Below are positions 61,320 to 64,000 of a stretch of DNA of 64,000 nt, one piece after another. The stretch covers positions 1 through 64,000 of the forward strand of contig NZ_NFLT01000003.1 of assembly GCF_002161055.1 (NCBI RefSeq), written 5' to 3'. The position numbers and the translations under genes are program-made. How positions within the stretch are numbered: position 1 is the stretch's first letter; every line of letters starts with the position of its first letter. The stretch is from Tyzzerella sp. An114. Its GTDB lineage: Bacteria; Bacillota; Clostridia; Lachnospirales; Anaerotignaceae. The notes beneath the pieces were generated by a model that searched no databases, was not told the origin of the DNA, and worked only from the letters and a program-made list of their open reading frames with translations.

Positions 61320-63221
61320 TTAGAATATAATATTTCCTACAACATTTATTATAAGTGCCACAACATAAGCTGTCACCATTTGGAATGCTACGGCTTTAAG
61401 TGTCCATTTCATAGAACCAAACTCACGTCTCATAGCTCCTACTGCTGCGAAACAAGGCATACAGAGAAGGTTAAAAGCCATGTATGAGAAAGCTGAAACT
61501 TTTGTGAATACATCACCTATTTCAGGGAGAGACTGTTCTCCTGCCATTATTGCTTCAATAGCTGTTTCATCTGTAACACCGGCGAAAAGCTGTCCGAATG
61601 TTGCAACAATGTTTTCTTTTGCAATCCAACCTGTAACTACACCAACAGAAGCTCTCCAATCATTAAATCCTAATGGTGTGAATATCCATGCAATAGCATT
61701 TCCTATTGTAGCAAGGAAACTTTCTTCCATATCACACATACCACTCATATTGAAGTTTGATAAGAACCATATAAGTATTGTTGAGAAAAGTATAATTGTA
61801 CCAGCTTTTATTGCGAAACCTTTTACTTTATCCCATGCGTGTATAGCTACACTCTTTAATGAAGGTATTCTGTATTTTGGAAGTTCCATTATAAATCCTG
61901 AGTTTTCACTTTTAAACATAAATTTGTTTAAAATAAGTGATGAAATTATTGCAATAGCCATACCAAGGAAATATATTGAGAATATTATAAGTGTACGGTT
62001 ACTGTCTGCAAAAAGTGTCGCCACAAACATAAGATATATTGGAAGTTTTGCACCACATGACATAAATGGTGTTACCATCATTGTTATTTTTCTGTCTTTT
62101 TCACTTTCAAGAGTTCTTGAAGCTGTGAGGGCAGGCACTGAACAACCAAAGCCCATTAAAAGTGGTATAAATGATTTTCCAGAAAGTCCGAATTTTCTGA
62201 AAATTCTGTCCATAACGAAAGCTACACGAGCCATATATCCACTGTCCTCTAAAAATGACATGAGAACGAAAAGCACAAGCACAAGTGGTATAAATCCAAA
62301 TACTGCACCTATACCGCCCATTATACCGTCAATTACAAGTTGATTTAACCATTCTGAAACGCCTGCTGATGCAAGAACACCTGCAACAGCTTCTGTTGCA
62401 GCTCCCCAAGCTGTCTCAACAACTCCTGCAAGCCATACTCCCGGACTTGGAAGACCTTCAATGAAAAGGAAGTTTTCACTGAATGTACAAGCAAAAAGAA
62501 GATACATTATTACAGCAAATATAGGAAGGGCAAGAACTCTATTTGTAACTATTTTGTCAATTTTATCTGACTTTGTCAGGTTCTTTTTGTCAGGTTTAAA
62601 TACTGATTTGTCAACTACTTTATCTATATATTCATAACGCATATCGGCAGCCATAATATCGGCTTCCTCATCATTTTTGCTTTCCTCAATTTTTTTTATT
62701 TTGTCATATATTTCATGTTTTATTGGTGCTAAAGATTTTTCTGCTGTATCTCTTGTAACTTCCATAAGTCTGTCAATACCTTTTCCAGAACGAGCTACAA
62801 TAGGAACAACAGGAACTCCAAGCATTTCTGAAAGTTTTGATGTATTTATGTCAATGCCCATTGTCTCAACTTCGTCCATCATGTTTAAGGCAACAACCAT
62901 AGGTGTTCCTGTCTGGGCAATCTGCATTGTTAAATAGAGATTTCTCTCAATGCTTGTAGCGTCAACAATGTTTATTACTATATCCGGCTTTGAATTTACT
63001 ATGTAGTCACGGGCTATGGTTTCTTCGGCAGAGTAGGGTGAAAGTGAATATGTTCCTGGAAGGTCAAGTATATTTATATTATCATTTTTTTTGTATCTTC
63101 CTTCCTTTTTCTCAACTGTAACACCAGGCCAGTTTCCTACATGCTGTTTTGCTCCTGTAAGTTCATTGAAAAGTGTTGTTTTTCCGCAGTTTGGATTACC
63201 TGCTAATGCTGCTGTAATCAA
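61320..63221 (-). CDS. feoB: Ferrous iron transporter FeoB
   Basis: A 633-residue membrane protein. The N-terminal G domain has G1 GNPNCGKT (8-15), the Thr switch in GNWPGVTVEKKEG, G3 DLPGTYSLSPYS and G4 NMMD, followed by a helical GDI-like segment. The membrane part has about 11 helices with two Gate motifs (FGCSVPALTASRTLESEKDRK and the CMPCFAAVGAMRREFG segment). The start is TTG eight bases after GGGAGG. It takes up Fe(II) under anaerobic conditions with the two FeoA proteins encoded upstream. Confidence 0.95.
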   Translation of the reverse strand: MITAALAGNPNCGKTTLFNELTGAKQHVGNWPGVTVEKKEGRYKKNDNINILDLPGTYSLSPYSAEETIARDYIVNSKPDIVINIVDATSIERNLYLTMQIAQTGTPMVVALNMMDEVETMGIDINTSKLSEMLGVPVVPIVARSGKGIDRLMEVTRDTAEKSLAPIKHEIYDKIKKIEESKNDEEADIMAADMRYEYIDKVVDKSVFKPDKKNLTKSDKIDKIVTNRVLALPIFAVIMYLLFACTFSENFLFIEGLPSPGVWLAGVVETAWGAATEAVAGVLASAGVSEWLNQLVIDGIMGGIGAVFGFIPLVLVLFVLMSFLEDSGYMARVAFVMDRIFRKFGLSGKSFIPLLMGFGCSVPALTASRTLESEKDRKITMMVTPFMSCGAKLPIYLMFVATLFADSNRTLIIFSIYFLGMAIAIISSLILNKFMFKSENSGFIMELPKYRIPSLKSVAIHAWDKVKGFAIKAGTIILFSTILIWFLSNFNMSGMCDMEESFLATIGNAIAWIFTPLGFNDWRASVGVVTGWIAKENIVATFGQLFAGVTDETAIEAIMAGEQSLPEIGDVFTKVSAFSYMAFNLLCMPCFAAVGAMRREFGSMKWTLKAVAFQMVTAYVVALIINVVGNIIF

Positions 63222-63279
63222 ATTTAATACCTCCCTTTTTGTTAGTTTATACTAACTTAAAAACAAAAAAATAATATTT

Positions 63280-63498
63280 TTATTCCATAACAATTTTTGC
63301 GGCCTCATCTTTTCTTAAGGTAAGGTCATAGCCTCTAAGTTTTATCTCGATAGGGTCTCCTAAAGGTGCTGTCTTTACTTTTGTAAGTACAGTTCCTCTT
63401 GTTATGCCCATATCTATGAGTCTTTTTTTCATAGCATATTCTGCATTAATAGAAACAACTTTTTTGCTTTCGCCGTCTTTTAAATCCAATAAATACAT
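63280..63498 (-). CDS. feoA: FeoA family protein (second copy)
   Basis: About 72 residues forming the SH3-like FeoA fold: YLLDLKDGESKKVVSI, KRLIDMGITRGTVLTKVKTAPLGDPIEIKLRGYDLTLRKDEAAKI. It is the more typical of the two FeoA genes and would bind the FeoB G domain. Start: the ATG at 63498, eight bases after AAGGGG; an in-frame TTG at 63525 lies inside the upstream gene. Confidence 0.9.
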   Translation of the reverse strand: MYLLDLKDGESKKVVSINAEYAMKKRLIDMGITRGTVLTKVKTAPLGDPIEIKLRGYDLTLRKDEAAKIVME

Positions 63499-63514
63499 AA
63501 ATCTAACCCCTTTT

Positions 63515-63730
63515 TTATTCAACAATAATACCCATAGCTAAACCACGGTTTAATGCTATTTTTACACCTTTTATATTAACTATAAGTCCACTTGAAGTGT
63601 TTTTTATTACTTCCGCTTTTTCACCGGTGGAGAAGCCGATTTCCATAAGATGTTTTTTTGTTTCTTCATTACATCTTAAATTTTTGATAATCAATGTTTC
63701 ACCTGTTCTTGCCATAGAAAGTGGCATCAT
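63515..63730 (-). CDS. feoA: FeoA family protein (first copy)
   Basis: A 71-residue FeoA fold: MARTGETLIIKNLRCNEETKKHLMEIGFSTGEKAEVIKNTSSGLIVNIKGVKIALNRGLAMGI. It is the first gene of the feo operon, with an AAGGGGAG ribosome site. Two FeoA proteins in tandem are frequent in clostridia; why both are needed is unknown. Confidence 0.9.
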   Translation of the reverse strand: MMPLSMARTGETLIIKNLRCNEETKKHLMEIGFSTGEKAEVIKNTSSGLIVNIKGVKIALNRGLAMGIIVE

Positions 63731-63779
63731 AAATTCTCCCCTTTCGAATATTTCACTAGCTAATGATTTTTACAGCTAT

Positions 63780-63835
63780 ATGTTAGCTCAATATAACATA
63801 TATGTCAATAAAGTTATTGATAAACTTTATCAATA
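63780..63835 (-). promoter_or_regulatory. feo operon promoter with overlapping Fur-box-like dyads
   Basis: On the minus strand, a perfect TTGACA (63803-63808), 17 bp and TAACAT (63780-63785). Two overlapping dyads sit at and behind the -35: TCAATAA-AG-TTATTGA (63805-63820) and a 21-bp perfect palindrome at 63815-63835 with the core TGATAAA-C-TTTATCA. The second fits the 7-1-7 Fur box with two changes per site. Confidence 0.65.
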
Positions 63836-63946
63836 GGAGAAAATTTTGGTAAAAGTATAATAAAAAATACAATAATATTTTTATATTTAAAACATACTTT
63901 GATTATCTTTATTAAATTTTTGAAAATCTATATTTTAAAAATTTAA

Positions 63947-63974
63947 TAAAAAACAGCCCTTATAAAAAGGGCTG
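63947..63974 (-). terminator. Terminator of a leftward gene beyond the right edge
   Basis: CAGCCCTT (63954-63961) pairs with AAGGGCTG (63967-63974). On the minus strand the stem is followed by six T's. The gap 63836-63946 is AT-rich with no gene. Confidence 0.75.
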
Positions 63975-64000
63975 AGTTAATTTTATTTATGTTATTTATT

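Noticed and set aside
61480-62343. 287-codon open frame opposite feoB
   Set aside because: It is a shadow of feoB; it shows no domain features and has no promoter or ribosome site.
1-64000. tRNA, rRNA, insertion sequences, prophage genes or attachment sites
   Set aside because: I scanned for cloverleaf-like clusters, transposase/integrase motifs and terminal repeats and saw none that I could support.

Overview
The window is AT-rich, densely packed bacterial DNA with strong AGGAGG-type ribosome binding sites, many TTG/GTG starts and Firmicutes-specific gene neighbourhoods (hprK/rapZ/whiA/crh-like, sepF-yggT-ylmH-divIVA, lspA-rluD-pyrB-pyrC, smc-ftsY-ylxM-ffh-rpsP-rimM-trmD). With an aroE-aroK fusion, SpaA-type sortase pili, a molybdenum hydroxylase and Feo iron uptake, it looks like the chromosome of an anaerobic, low-GC member of Clostridia, probably Lachnospirales-like. 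The exact taxon cannot be fixed from sequence alone. I see no rRNA, tRNA, CRISPR array, insertion sequence or prophage.

Layout: 0-2 kb, end of a membrane acyltransferase converging on aroE-aroK. 2-9.8 kb, polA, coaE, a lytic transglycosylase, an orphan solute-binding lipoprotein, a GalT-like enzyme, ddl and a YbjQ protein. 9.8-12.2 kb (minus), a MurJ/SpoVB-type flippase and a YdcF protein. 12.2-19.2 kb, uvrC, then hprK-ROK kinase-murB-rapZ-whiA-crh-like. 19.4-24.2 kb, a division cluster (HlyD-like protein, yggS, sepF, yggT, ylmH, divIVA). 24.2-29.4 kb, aroB-lspA-rluD followed by pyrB-like and pyrC-like genes and a small membrane protein. 29.6-38.7 kb, smc-ftsY, ylxM-ffh-rpsP-khpA, rimM-trmD and a small Cys-repeat secreted protein. 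38.7-41.6 kb, a DEAD-box helicase (minus), a HTH-superoxide-reductase-like regulator and a ModE-type HTH protein. 41.8-52.4 kb, a pilus locus: coiled-coil protein, signal peptidase, a 1676-residue tip pilin, major pilin, class C sortase, basal pilin, second sortase. 52.6-58.8 kb, a purine/molybdenum hydroxylase island (permease, THEP1-like NTPase, FAD, 2Fe-2S and Mo subunits, MocA). 58.9-63.7 kb (minus), a MarR-controlled membrane/kinase fusion and the feoA-feoA-feoB-fur-FeoB-associated operon.

The most notable observations are these. (1) The pyrB- and pyrC-like genes are intact, but both have lost most catalytic or metal-binding residues, which suggests a co-retained pseudoenzyme pair at the usual pyr position. 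(2) The giant tip pilin carries about eleven His-x-His...Cys repeats, and the major pilin has one copy. (3) An in-frame amber codon replaces a conserved Trp near the end of the YczE-kinase fusion, and the missing C-terminus is still encoded behind it. (4) The ylxM promoter lies between two near-identical dyads, and the leader has interleaved complementary arms. (5) A HTH protein is fused to a desulfoferrodoxin-like domain that lacks one iron ligand. (6) Clear dyad operators sit at the helicase, marR and feo promoters.
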